A DNA stretch of 64,000 bases, from positions 1-64,000 of the forward strand of contig MU858192.1 of assembly GCA_033297075.1 (NCBI GenBank), in the 5' to 3' direction. Positions 1-9,362 of this stretch are shown piece after piece. A model generated the notes under the pieces. That model ran no database searches and was not told where the DNA came from. It was given only the letters and a program-made list of their open reading frames with translations. The stretch's first letter is position 1, and each line of letters begins with the position of its first letter. Origin of the DNA: Rhypophila decipiens (lineage: Eukaryota > Ascomycota > Sordariomycetes > Sordariales > Naviculisporaceae). The translations under genes were made by a program, and so were the position numbers.

Positions 1-195
1 TTGTTCCTCGGATTGAGTCAGCTTTTTACCATTTGCAATGGTATCAGGCCGTGCAAGTATTCCGTTGCGTCTTGAACGTAGTGTTGATTCTGGGATCGAA
101 TAGTGCGCTGCAGCTTTTCGTAGAGAGAGTTCGGCATCGTTTTTTAAAGCTTGGATAGCAAGGAACAAACGAGCTTCTTTTGAAGAGGATTTCAT
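1..195 (-). mobile_element. Pogo/Fot1-like transposase, N-terminal part (runs off window)
   Basis: Reading leftward from the ATG at 195, the frame is open for 65 codons to the window edge. The peptide carries a psq-type helix-turn-helix of the kind found at the N-terminus of fungal pogo/Fot1 DDE transposases: the core reads RKAAAHYSIPESTLRSRRNG at about residues 24-43. In this family the HTH and the following CENP-B-like domain bind the terminal repeats, and the catalytic DDE domain lies further downstream, here outside the window. A tandem short repeat between the ATG and base 300 fits the element's terminal repeat. Intactness cannot be judged. The family call rests on the HTH only. Confidence 0.7.
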
Positions 196-258
196 TTTTT
201 TTTTTTTTGGTGGAGGAAATCAGCGTTGAAGTTGGATGTAGTGAAAATGGGAGAAAGT

Positions 259-300
259 GCGCAGCTCGGTGAAAGCGCAGCTCGGTGATAAAATACGTTA
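259..300. repeat. Probable terminal repeat of the pogo-like element
   Basis: The 14-mer GCGCAGCTCGGTGA occurs twice, at 259-272 and 275-288, followed by TAAAATACGTTA. It lies 60-100 bp upstream of the transposase ATG, where the terminal inverted repeat of a Tc1/mariner-pogo element is expected. A TA at 299-300 is a candidate target-site duplication. The partner repeat is outside the window, so the inverted arrangement cannot be shown. Confidence 0.5.
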
Positions 301-403
301 GTTACATCTCATTTTACATGACGGTGCAGTATGTGGAAGAGGTAGCTGAGAATGTCTCCCCGCCCCGGAGGCCAATTCCCTGGCCATGACCATAGTCCTC
401 CTC

Positions 404-708
404 CTACTCCTCAGGCTGCTTCTCCTGCCCAGAATGGTTCAAGACCAAGTCGTTGCTGTTGGCGACATTTTTTTCATCGGGGACTGAGGTGACAGCTGTT
501 TTGTGTGTGGCATTTGGTGTCAGTGAGTGAAATACCATGACATGTGGTATTGAACCACCACCCAGGCAAGCAGTATTCAAGGGAGATCAAAAGACTATGA
601 AGAGAGATGAGAGGTAGTCTATAGAGGAAACTTACCGTCTTGAACAGATGACATGTTTCTGTTGCCGAAGGAGGCCCGCTTGGAGGAGGAGAAAGAACTG
701 GACTTCAT
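404..708 (-). CDS. Small two-exon protein, 54 aa, unknown function
   Basis: Exon 1 is 708-636 and exon 2 is 495-404. The 140-nt intron has a GTAAGT donor and an AAAACAG acceptor, and the join keeps the frame (73 + 92 nt = 55 codons with stop). The product starts with a Ser-rich segment (MKSSSFSSSKRASFG) and ends acidic (QEKQPEE). I recognise no domain and see no signal peptide or membrane segment. It lies about 100 bp from the transposon end, so the insertion is close to its 3' side. A longer ORF on the same strand at 632-946 lacks coding character and is not preferred. Real splice consensus plus an open second exon is the main support. Confidence 0.45.
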
Positions 709-1275
709 ATTGACTTTGATAGTGTAGAAACAGGTTGTGAGATGTTGGGTGCTTGAGGGCTCTGAAGAGGTTTGGGTTTGGAGATGGCTGTTGAGTGAGA
801 GGTGATGTCTTGGTTGGACTGCAAAGAATGATGTGCCTGCTGATAAGGAATGTGAATGATGGACGAGAGGAATTGGTTGGATTTATACTTTTCATGTGCA
901 TAGGCCAGAAATCGATTGTAGATCGTCTTGGTATCTGGAGCACCATGCTGTGAGAAGCTCAGGCTCTCTCAGGCGAGAATTATGAGCCGAGAAGTCCAGT
1001 TCTGCCCCTCAGGGACTTCCTTGGGACCTACGATCACGACCGGTTTCTAGATCGACAGCCTAACAACCCGATGGGCCGTGATTGAGCATGGGGCTCAAAT
1101 GTTAAATTCGAGGCATCGTCGAGGCTAGGCACCAAATAAAATTAACCCACAGCATGTTAGTCTCCTGGGCTAGACTATTGCATCTCAGCCTAGGCAGCCA
1201 ACTTCATCTTGTCGCTGTATCGCCCTCGATTAATGAATGAGTGAAAGGAATTCCAAAGCGTCGTATAAAGTCCTG
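709..1275. other. Intergenic, nothing recognised
   Basis: No convincing coding frame on either strand. It contains the presumed upstream region of the small gene ending at 708 and the 3' side of the HET gene. Confidence 0.5.
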
Positions 1276-3123
1276 CTATATAAGTACGAAACCGTTTTGC
1301 TTCGATGCCCATTGTTTTGGAGACTTGTTCTTTTTATCATGTAGTAACAATCCAACCACCGACCACCTGTTCTCTCCGTCCTGACCCCGGCTGTTTCTTC
1401 TCAACACCAAGTGATAAAAGTTGCCGGGGACATCAAGTATGATGTCATGTAGAGCGGCATGCCCTCGTACCAGACTGTCCTTTTCCAAACCATCCTTGCC
1501 ACGGCTGCCAATAGTTGCGAGGCAGTCGTTTTCGAGCACACCGGAACGTCGTGGGCCAGTTATAGGACTACGTGCACTGTGCTTTCGTGAATCCTTCTTG
1601 CCGTAAGTTGTTATTGTTTCCACCGTCCGAGCATATCCAAACACCTTCAATTCTCCCTTTTCACGGCAAATCCGGAAGTCGGGGCTCCTCACGCTGCCCG
1701 TTAAAGTTCGGATACAGTGATCAGATGCAGAGTCAGCAACGAAACTGGTCCAGTCTGGCACCCAGGAAGGGAGTGTTGTTCCGTCCTGCTTCTTGCTTTG
1801 ATCACAAGAAACGGCATCTAGGAAAAGAACAAAGCCTGTTTCATTGGCAAGATGCTCGGCCAGCGAGATGAAAAAGCTGGCTCGTGAATCATAGTTTCCA
1901 AAGAGATGACTCTGGCCGTCTTCAACATACTTTATCATCTCGCGATGATCGTCTTTGACCACAACTTTGTTTTGTGTGATGGTCCAGTCCCAGCCAAAGG
2001 TGTCCATTGTCACCCCCCAGTACCAGTACACCGCGGTGTAGATGAGCCAAAGCACCCACAAATCGCCAAAGGAGTACACGATTGTACTTTCGTAGACTGT
2101 CCAAGCAGTGCAAAGCCCTGAGCCCCAGATAAAAAATCGTGGCACGCCCGGTTTGCCCAAGATAGTTTGCTCGGTTCCACTCAAGCCCCCAGAGATGCCA
2201 ATCACGGCACGGAGCCTGTCCCTATCATCAAAGCAGCTGAACCGGCCGGCAGTCTTCAGTAAGACGTATTGTAGTTTGGTCGTGAACTTGAGCTTTCGCG
2301 TGTTATCGGCCATTGCAAATTCCGATCTTGGCTTTTGACCAAAGTCACACCTGTCCAAGTCGGAGATCGCCCTGATCGCTTCTGAGATTGAATACAGGTC
2401 TCTTTTGTGCGTAAATACTGAATAGGCAATCGGCTGCACCGTAGAAGCCATGACATACCAAGCAGGAGAACGACTTCCGCTGTGGGTGGTGCTGCCGGCA
2501 GGTCCCAAGTCGGAAGCAAGCAAGTCAAGAGCGCTGCACAGATCGCCAAAGTCGCAGCTATAATCTCCACATTGAACCCGGGCTGCTCCCTGGGCAAGCG
2601 CGACCTCCTGCACGACCCAGAGCCGCGTCCACCACCCCCTCTGGGACAAGGATCTCAGCCCATGGAGAGCATGCTCTATCCATTCTTTTCTCTTTTGTTG
2701 TTCAGAGACGAACGCCGGCCGGCAGGTCCTCAACCAGTCCACGGTACGGACCGCCATCTCGATCGCTTGTCTCTGCTTGCAGTCCAAATGTCCATTATGA
2801 CCAGCCGTACATGTACTTTCCGGCGAGTCGTGATAGCCGCCCAGCCACACAATGACTTCCCATGCATTCGCATAAATGGCATCCATCCGCTGGATGTGCA
2901 TGAGCTTTTCTTCTCCATCAGCCTGGTTGATACACAGGGCATCGATCCACAGCGTGCGTATGCCCTTTGCCCGTCGGAGGTGGCGCAACGCCAGCTCCAG
3001 ATTGGTCGTGACCTGGACAGTTTCATACGCCTCGTCCTGCAGGCTTTGGGTCTTCGAGGTCCTGTAACCGGGAAACCAGACCTTGTACTTGATCATCTCC
3101 ATCCCGGTCTCCCACATCACCAT
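1276..3123 (-). CDS. HET-domain (heterokaryon incompatibility) protein, N-terminus uncertain
   Basis: A 615-aa open frame from the ATG at 3123. The HET core is clear: LWIDALCINQ, then a stretch ending QRMDAIYANAWEVIVWLGGY, within the first 110 residues. Further on are a Trp-rich segment (RGWWTRLWVVQEVAL) and LPSWVPDW, which typically follows the HET domain. Proteins of this family trigger cell death or incompatibility when non-self partners meet; the ligand here is unknown. A hydrophobic stretch rich in Trp and Tyr (near DLWVLWLIYTAVYWYWG) may be membrane-associated. The frame stays coding-like upstream of the ATG (about 3330-3175, with Trp/Phe-rich residues) but is cut by a TGA just before 3171, so the gene may have an unresolved exon or a disabling stop. 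Family call strong, gene model weak. Confidence 0.7.
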   Translation of the reverse strand: MVMWETGMEMIKYKVWFPGYRTSKTQSLQDEAYETVQVTTNLELALRHLRRAKGIRTLWIDALCINQADGEEKLMHIQRMDAIYANAWEVIVWLGGYHDSPESTCTAGHNGHLDCKQRQAIEMAVRTVDWLRTCRPAFVSEQQKRKEWIEHALHGLRSLSQRGWWTRLWVVQEVALAQGAARVQCGDYSCDFGDLCSALDLLASDLGPAGSTTHSGSRSPAWYVMASTVQPIAYSVFTHKRDLYSISEAIRAISDLDRCDFGQKPRSEFAMADNTRKLKFTTKLQYVLLKTAGRFSCFDDRDRLRAVIGISGGLSGTEQTILGKPGVPRFFIWGSGLCTAWTVYESTIVYSFGDLWVLWLIYTAVYWYWGVTMDTFGWDWTITQNKVVVKDDHREMIKYVEDGQSHLFGNYDSRASFFISLAEHLANETGFVLFLDAVSCDQSKKQDGTTLPSWVPDWTSFVADSASDHCIRTLTGSVRSPDFRICREKGELKVFGYARTVETITTYGKKDSRKHSARSPITGPRRSGVLENDCLATIGSRGKDGLEKDSLVRGHAALHDIILDVPGNFYHLVLRRNSRGQDGENRWSVVGLLLHDKKNKSPKQWASKQNGFVLI

Positions 3124-3856
3124 GGCACAGAAATACGCAGGCAGCCTCCGAATCTCGCGGCCAGGAATCACGCCTCAAGACCAAGCAACCCAATCAGCGA
3201 GCCACCTTCCAACAAAGAGGCGAAGAAGCCCTGAAAAGAACCGCTCAATCCATTGGCCCAGGGCATCAAACCACGAGACAAAATCCCGGATAAATGTAGG
3301 CTGCGAGGGAAGGACCAGACAAAACAGCTAGTAAAACACCTCTCTGATGACCACCCGGACCCCAGAGCTAACGAGGAAACTGGTAGCCTCGGCTGAGAGT
3401 AACTTATCGTCGTTCAGTCTTTCGACGTCCCAAGGCTTTAACGGACGGGTATTTTTGATTTCAGACCATGCTGGAAAGGTAGCTGATGCGCTCTGTGAGA
3501 CTGCCTTTGTGCGTGGGGACGGGCCGAGATGCGCGAGCTGGATCGGCTTGGTGATGGTTGGATCGCCCCATTAGTAGGATAGGGCGCCTCCGGATCCATT
3601 CACCGCTCAGCCATGGCATGCCGGAAAGGGATAGAAGAAATAGATGGCGTTCAAACTTTTGTCCAATCCAACGATGCCTAATAACGGAACCCCTGTCCAG
3701 GTGAACTTCCAAATACCAAATCCGTACTGGCTCTAGAAAGACCAGCTATTATGATGAACCATGGTTCGTCTGCCAAAGACACTTCCGAATACCACATACC
3801 TCACACGCCTGACATCAGAGCCACCAACTAGATAATGGAAGACGGCAATTTAGTGA
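3124..3856. other. Upstream part of HET locus and intergenic spacer
   Basis: On the minus strand, about 3330-3175 is in frame with the HET gene and reads like protein (for example GQWIERFFSGLLRLFVGRWL) before a TGA. The rest holds no recognisable gene. Confidence 0.4.
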
Positions 3857-4423
3857 CTAGATCTGCAAAAGACACTTGCCACTCCGGTCCCCAGCAAAAT
3901 GCCCAGTCCCCTTGCAATCCAAACACCGAGCTTCTTGCTCAGAGTGCGCGAACAAGCACTCCCTTCCTCGGTTACAGTACCCTGCGTGGCGACACATCTT
4001 GGTCTTGTGCAGACACAGGTTGTTTGTCTTCTGAGAAGAACTCGCCGGGTTCTGCCGAAAGATTCGCATCTCCTCGTCGCTATGCGATAAGGAGTACACC
4101 AAGACCATCTGTCTCATGGCATGCCTTCTTTCAGGTGGCGGAATTACTGGGCGCAACGAGGGAGGCGAATACTTTGGCCAAGTCCTTGAACTCAGGAAAC
4201 GACATTTTTCTCGGATTCCAAGGAACAGATCACCAATGGAGAGAGGTTTCTCCTCGCAAGCGGCAATAACGACTTTGCCTGTGGCCTCCTTCACGACTCG
4301 AGCTACATGGAAGCCGAGCTACCTCTCCAGCAGTCGCCGAATCTCAAGAGGATGTGTGGAACCGAGGAAGAGTACAAGGCAGAGTTCGCCGAGGGCCACA
4401 CCAGTGGAAAGGAACAAACCTTC
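3857..4423 (-). pseudogene. CCCH zinc-finger gene remnant
   Basis: The frame ending at 3857 contains KTKMCRHAGYCNRGRECLFA followed by HSEQE. This is a CCCH-type zinc finger (spacing C-x5-C-x5-C-x3-H, the first interval shorter than the common x7-8). Proteins with such fingers usually bind RNA. A second Cys/His group follows (RCLDCKGTGHFAGD). The open frame lacks an ATG at its start. Upstream the same frame looks coding (FLGSTHPLEIRRLLER, then LGFHVARVVKEATGKV) but is interrupted by a TAG at 4319-4321. I therefore read it as a broken gene; an undetected intron is possible. Confidence 0.45.
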
Positions 4424-4593
4424 TTACCAGCCAATAGTCACAACGGTGCTCAACATCGCCATAGCATTACCTATATCCCAACGCAATATAATAGTCAAAC
4501 CGCCATGATCCAAACATTCCTTATCCGTTTCATATCCATTCGTGACAAGTTGAAGGTCAAAGAACCAATGTTCCGAACTTCCCATCTCACTCC

Positions 4594-6130
4594 CTAATGT
4601 CCACGCCGGGCCTGCAACATCTGGCGCAGCATTGACATAAGCTGCGCCGCCTCGGGCCTCATCTGTCCATTATCCTCAAAGTCGGGCTCCCAATCGGAGT
4701 CGGAATCCCCAAGGCCTGCGCGGTTTCCAGACTCCTCGTCGTCACTGTCGGGGCCGTACGGGTCCCTCCCCATCTGCCTCATACCCTCCTCATACCCCGG
4801 AAGCGTATCCTTGTCCCTGTACTCCTCAAACGCTGCGTCAGCAGCTTTCTTCTCTGCCTCGGAAGATTCTGCCTTTTCCGCGTCGAGAACCTTGGCTGCA
4901 TTGTTCCCTTCTTTTAAGAACTGGGTGACTTCCTCAGCACCACCGTCAAGGAGAATTTTGTTCTCACTGCCAGGAGGCAACTTGATGATCAGCTCGGCCA
5001 AGTGGCCCGACGCGGTGACAAACACATATCCAACCAAAAAGGTAAGATGCTGCTCGGTAGGCGGCAGGAACTTGATCATATCCTCGCCAAATACCTCGGA
5101 GAACTTTGCCTTGAGCCGAAGCAGCAAATCTCAGGACGTATGATGCATGGTCAAGTAGTCAAACCTGAGGCTCGCCACCTCAGCCTCAATTTCGAAGGCG
5201 AGCTGGCGGAGGACATACGCCGGGGTAGTCACAGCAGGTACCAATGCGTTTGTTCTCTTTTCATTGTCTTCCTTCTTGTCTGCGCGCAAGAAGCCTTTGC
5301 TGTCGCGGATGACGCGCTCACGGCCTTTCTCAAGAATGGCCTCGATGACCTCGGTCGAGAGCAGCCCTTTGCTCGTGGCGTCGACGATGCGGCTGGCCAT
5401 CGTGGAAGACAGCAAGCCGAGCATGTTCATATTGCGCCGGTTTTGGTTGTTGACCGCCACCAGGAGGTTATCGGCTGGTCTGCCTCCCTTGCCGAGGCGC
5501 TTGCCCTTGGCCCAGTTGGTGATGGAGCTGCCGATGCAGAGGGTGTAGTTATTTTAGTGCTCGTCCATCGTCTTGGGGTGGCTCGCCGATGAAAAAGGCC
5601 GAGCCACCTTGCATCTGGCGGAACGTCTCAATGTCGCGCCAGACAAGGTCCTGGGGCAAGAGTTTCTCCTGACGAAGTGCGTGGTAGAGCTGCGTGACGT
5701 GCATGATACCCGCCGGCGGGGCCGCGTATCGGACCCCCATGGCGTGGAAGCCGAGCCGGAGATGGAGCAGCCAGAGGCCGCAGTATATGGGGTTGTGGCG
5801 CAGGAAGCGGTATGGCGGGTCTGGCGGCATGCAGGAGCGCTTGTGCATTCCGGCAACGATGCCCCGGGTTCGTCCCTCACGCATGACATCCTCGTCCCAC
5901 GTGATGAGTTGATGAATTGCTTGTAACCAGGCAATTTATCTGAGTTTTTGATGCCGCGGACCGACCGCTTGATGTGATAGATCTCGTCTCGCATCTGGTA
6001 GAAGCCCTTGTTGACGTCTTTGCCCAGTCTGTTGACGATATCGAGGTACGTGCCCACTGCCCAGGCGAACCAGAGCGGCACGGTGTGCAAACCGGGAATG
6101 CAAGTAGAGTTTTTATAATTGAATATCAGT
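4594..6130 (-). pseudogene. Decayed DUF6604-type gene
   Basis: About 500 codons of protein-like sequence lie on one strand but are broken at least four times. The main frame (codon phase of 6090) gives LWFAWAVGTYLDIVNRLG and KLPGYKQ. Near 5912 the reading must shift to a second frame (IHQLITWDEDVMREGR, then FLRHNPIYCGLW and LYHALRQEKLLP). It returns to the first frame near 5575 (NNYTLCIGSSITNWAKG, MLGLLSSTMASRIVD). Stops lie at 5554-5556 (TAA, after EH) and 5131-5133 (TGA, where Trp would fit before DLLLRLK). The C-terminus is acidic and ends at 4594. The layout resembles the C-terminal half of large fungal proteins carrying DUF6604, a family of unknown function. The family name is from memory and less certain than the pseudogene call. 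Confidence 0.6.
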
Positions 6131-6763
6131 CGAAATGTTAATCAACCACTATATTATCTAGAATTGCTTATCCATTGGAAAGATATTCTGCGAATACGCG
6201 TTAAATTTGGCATGGATTCTTTCCCGCCCTGACGGTGCAATTTTGCTGTAGTCTGCCCTCGTTTCAGCCTGCCCCTTCCCGAAATGGCAGTTTGAGGCCA
6301 TCCCGATGTCAGCTGCCAAGACAACACACAAGATCAGATATGGTTACACTAACAGATCATATCAATAGCTCACGTATTCAACATGGTAGCGTGATAGTAC
6401 TCGATAAGCAGACCAAGTCCGAGTTCCATGAGGAAACGGTTGTCATTCTACTTGCATATTGCATTTACCCCGAGCTCCGGCGCGGAGATAAACCCGCAGG
6501 CTTGCTTGTATTAATTGACCCGGTCCTGCGGCTTCGCAGAGTACAGTTGACGGCCCTGGGCCCTGCATGCAGCAATTCGTTGAGGTCATCGGGGACTATT
6601 TCGATCTTAGATATTTAAGATCTCAGTCTCACATCTTTTCTTCCTAGTTCACGTCCACGTTTTCCTTTGCACATTTTGGTAACTTCTCCTCCTGACTTTT
6701 CTCTCTAAAACGACTTTCATCTAAACCTTACTGCTATCCTCCACCACTTCAACGACAGCAAAG
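6131..6763. other. Intergenic spacer
   Basis: A 127-codon plus-strand frame at 6235-6618 shows no domain or coding bias I trust. The pyrimidine-rich stretch before 6764 is the likely 5' UTR of the terpene cyclase gene. Confidence 0.4.
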
Positions 6764-7673
6764 ATGGGCTGGCATCTCCCCCTCCACCCGATGGAACAAT
6801 CCCTCCAGCCGCCAGACTACTTCCTCTACGTGCTCGACGTCCTAATCCTCAGTCTAGGAGGCAACTGGACAGCCGCCTACATAATGTACATCAAAAAGGG
6901 CTTCAAAGACAAGTCCTACGGCATGCCCCTAGCAGCTTTGTACGATCACCTCCCCGTTCACCTCCCTTCCATTCGCACAGCCCTAACAATTTTTTTCCCG
7001 TCCCCAAAAAAAGGTGCGTAAACCTAGGATGGGAATTCATCTACGGATTCCTGTACCCCCAAGGACCGGGCGAAATCCCGTGGTTCATCTGCGACTGCGT
7101 GCTGGTGTGGATGAGCGTCAAGTTTGGGCGCGAGGAGTGGCGCAAGAGCGGAAATTCACCGCTGATTGTGGATAATCTGGGTTTGTTGATGGTGTTTGGG
7201 TGTGTCTAGGCGAGCGTCATGAACTCGGCGTTGATTGTCACTTTCCCGACGGTGGATATTGCGTCGTTTTATAGTGGGTTCATTACGCAATTGTTTCTGG
7301 GGAGTTATTCGGTGTTTCATTTGGTGTTGAGGGATCATACCAAGGGTCATTCGTTGCCTATTTGGTGAGTTCTTTTTTTGTTCTTCTTCTTTCTGATGTT
7401 TTTTCTGGTGATTGGAGGTGAGGTGATCAAGTTACTGACATATATGGAAAAAGGGCTTGTCGATGGATCGGATCGAGCTCGGCCATGCTCATCTTTTGGT
7501 GGTGGTACTTCCACTACCCCGAGAGCTGGCCGCTCGTGGAGACGCCGTTGATCTTGTTTGTGTGGTTCTCGTTCCAGCTGGCGGATATTTCGTACCCGTT
7601 TGTGTACAGGAACGTGAGGCGGCGGGAGCCCGCGAGGGAGGCTGCTGCCAAGTTGGAGGGAAAGGCGCAATGA
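6764..7673 (+). pseudogene. PaxB-like integral-membrane terpene cyclase with an in-frame stop
   Basis: Exons 6764-6939, 7014-7364 and 7454-7673 join in phase (GTACGA and GTGAGT donors). The protein would be about 248 aa with several membrane helices. Hallmarks of the PaxB/AtmB/Pyr4 family are present: NWTAAYIMYIKKGF, then YGMPLAAL followed by VNLGWEFIYGF, and near the end FQLADISYPFVY. The Glu of WEF and the Asp of ADISY correspond to the two acidic residues thought to protonate the substrate in Pyr4. Such enzymes cyclise prenylated epoxides in meroterpenoid or indole-diterpene pathways. The only lesion seen is TAG at 7207-7209 in exon 2 (FGCV, stop, ASVM). A 42-nt in-frame intron ending at this TAG could remove it but would delete a helix and has a poor donor. 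No prenyltransferase or polyketide synthase neighbours it. Confidence 0.75.
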
Positions 7674-8081
7674 GTAAAAGGCACTGACTTGATCTTGGAG
7701 AGATTCCCCAGGCAGGGTGGAAAGGAAAAGTGGCAGAGTCGCGAGTATAGTGGAATTAAAAAATGAGGTTTATGTGGAATGATATGTGTGGCAAGTCGAG
7801 ATTTTTGTGCGAGTAGGTATGTATTGGTAGGCCTCTGAAGCACAAGGAAAGATATTCAGAAGCACAAGCAAAACCGATTAGATAGTACAAGTCGACTATT
7901 TAACTCTCTTGTGATTACAATATGAACACCTAGCTATGTAGACGTTTCCCAGCTTGGGAACTTGACCACCGTCCGCGCTTACCTGAACATTACCTCTCAC
8001 CGCACCTTGAAAGCAGCCAAGCCAAGCCATCACCACGCCCAAAAGAGAGACCCAGCCAAAGTCAGCTATCTCGTTGACGCT
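7674..8081. other. Spacer between convergent genes
   Basis: Nothing recognised. It contains the presumed 3' ends of the terpene cyclase gene (left) and the minus-strand gene ending at 8082 (right). Confidence 0.5.
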
Positions 8082-9188
8082 TCAACACCAATTCAACCCA
8101 TCCAACACCCCACGAATAACCTTCCCAACTGTAGCCTTATCCAAAGTGTAGACCTCACCACCCCAAGGCGCATACTCCACGCCCGAACAGTCCCCTTGCA
8201 GAGAGAGCCACACAGCGAGTAAAAGACCCTCGACTATCCAGAGGATACTTTCCCCTTCGTCCTTAAATGGGCCTTTTAATCCCTTCTTTTCTATCGGGGT
8301 ATCTTTTACGTTCTCAGTCACGGCCATTTGGGTATAATGTCCGTTGCTGGCACAACCATAATGTACAGCCCGGCTAGCCCTCCGAGCTTCTCTCCTCCTT
8401 TGTCGGGCACACGCCCTTTTCGAACGGGAGACCCAGTCTAGGTACGAGTCTAGCCAATTTGACCCGGAGCTGGGAGAATTCGACGAGGAAATTGAGGAGG
8501 AGTACCGTGCCTCGAGGTCCTCTTCGCAGACTATGATTTCGCCTGGCGTCTCGATAGTATCTTGACTTCTGCGCGGCGTTTTTGCATCGTGGAATTTTGA
8601 TATAGAGGAAAGGGTCCTTGAGCGGGGGTCGTGTGGCCAGTCGGGGGCGTAGAATATGTAGGTGGATTTGCTGGCCGAGAGGAGGCCTTGTCCTTTTGCA
8701 TGCAAAGACGGCGTTATGATGTATTTGTATCTTGGGAGAGACTTGTTTTGGACCGGACTGGCTGGGGGTGTTGGTTCCGTTGCTGGAAAAGTTGGTGGAT
8801 GGATTGTCTTGACTTGCAACGGCTTGCGCCCCCGCAGGCTCAGTGAAGGGTTGGAGTCGGCGTCTGGTGTATGTGGCGGAGTATTACTACGGACAAAACC
8901 GTTTGCCGGGGTGAAGGTCGGGAATTCAGGAGCCGCAGATGAGGTTGGCGTGAGCATCATGGCGTCGATGCTGTTGCGTATTGGCGAGATAGGAGTTATC
9001 GGTGTGGCTGACTGTCGTCTTCCTAGACCTAGTGGAGGTTTCGGCTTCTCCAGACTGGCAGTTATAGTGCCATCCGAAGTAAAATCCAAGTAGAGGCCGA
9101 TTTCTGTTGAGAGGCTGAGCTGGAAAGAGCCATGTTTGGAGGTGCACAAGAGCAGGAATGCGGCATCTGCCACGGTGAGCTCGCGCAT
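8082..9188 (-). CDS. Conserved-looking hypothetical protein, 368 aa
   Basis: A single-exon frame. The first ATG (9188) gives MRELTVADAAFLLLCTSKHG; a longer open frame upstream has only a GTG. A compact N-terminal segment (residues 1-50, hydrophobic/beta-like, with SLSTEIGLYLDF) is followed by about 200 residues rich in Ser, Pro and Thr (probably disordered). A basic patch follows (SKRACARQRRREARRASRA), then a C-terminal segment with a hydrophobic helix-like stretch (ESILWIVEGLLLAVWLSLQG) and PWGGEVYTLDKATVGKVIRG. No family recognised. No signal peptide. The C-terminal hydrophobic stretch could be a membrane anchor. Confidence 0.65.
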   Translation of the reverse strand: MRELTVADAAFLLLCTSKHGSFQLSLSTEIGLYLDFTSDGTITASLEKPKPPLGLGRRQSATPITPISPIRNSIDAMMLTPTSSAAPEFPTFTPANGFVRSNTPPHTPDADSNPSLSLRGRKPLQVKTIHPPTFPATEPTPPASPVQNKSLPRYKYIITPSLHAKGQGLLSASKSTYIFYAPDWPHDPRSRTLSSISKFHDAKTPRRSQDTIETPGEIIVCEEDLEARYSSSISSSNSPSSGSNWLDSYLDWVSRSKRACARQRRREARRASRAVHYGCASNGHYTQMAVTENVKDTPIEKKGLKGPFKDEGESILWIVEGLLLAVWLSLQGDCSGVEYAPWGGEVYTLDKATVGKVIRGVLDGLNWC

Positions 9189-9294
9189 GTTGACTGTTCT
9201 TGAGAGTATCTTTGATATAAATGAACTGTTGTGATGTCTGGGGAAGTAATTGGCCACAGTTCAAATCATTGTCCAATAGATGGAGAGTCTTTTC

Positions 9295-9302
9295 TTATAT
9301 AA
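9295..9302 (+). promoter_or_regulatory. TATA-like box
   Basis: TATATAAA about 60 bp upstream of the ATG at 9363, a usual place for a core promoter of that gene. It lies about 105 bp upstream of the divergent gene starting at 9188, so it could serve either. Confidence 0.4.
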
Positions 9303-9362
9303 AGACTTCATTTATCTAAAGTCAAGTTGCCAAGACCTACCATCCTTTCGAAACTTAGCAAA

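Noticed and set aside
632..946. 104-codon minus-strand frame
   Set aside because: No recognisable domain, overlaps the better supported two-exon gene at 404-708, and starts at a weak context.
6235..6618. 127-codon plus-strand frame upstream of the terpene cyclase
   Set aside because: Composition is not protein-like, no domain, and no link to the downstream exons.
7168..7209. 42-nt intron that would remove the terpene cyclase stop
   Set aside because: Too short, poor donor (GTGGAT), and would delete part of a conserved membrane helix.
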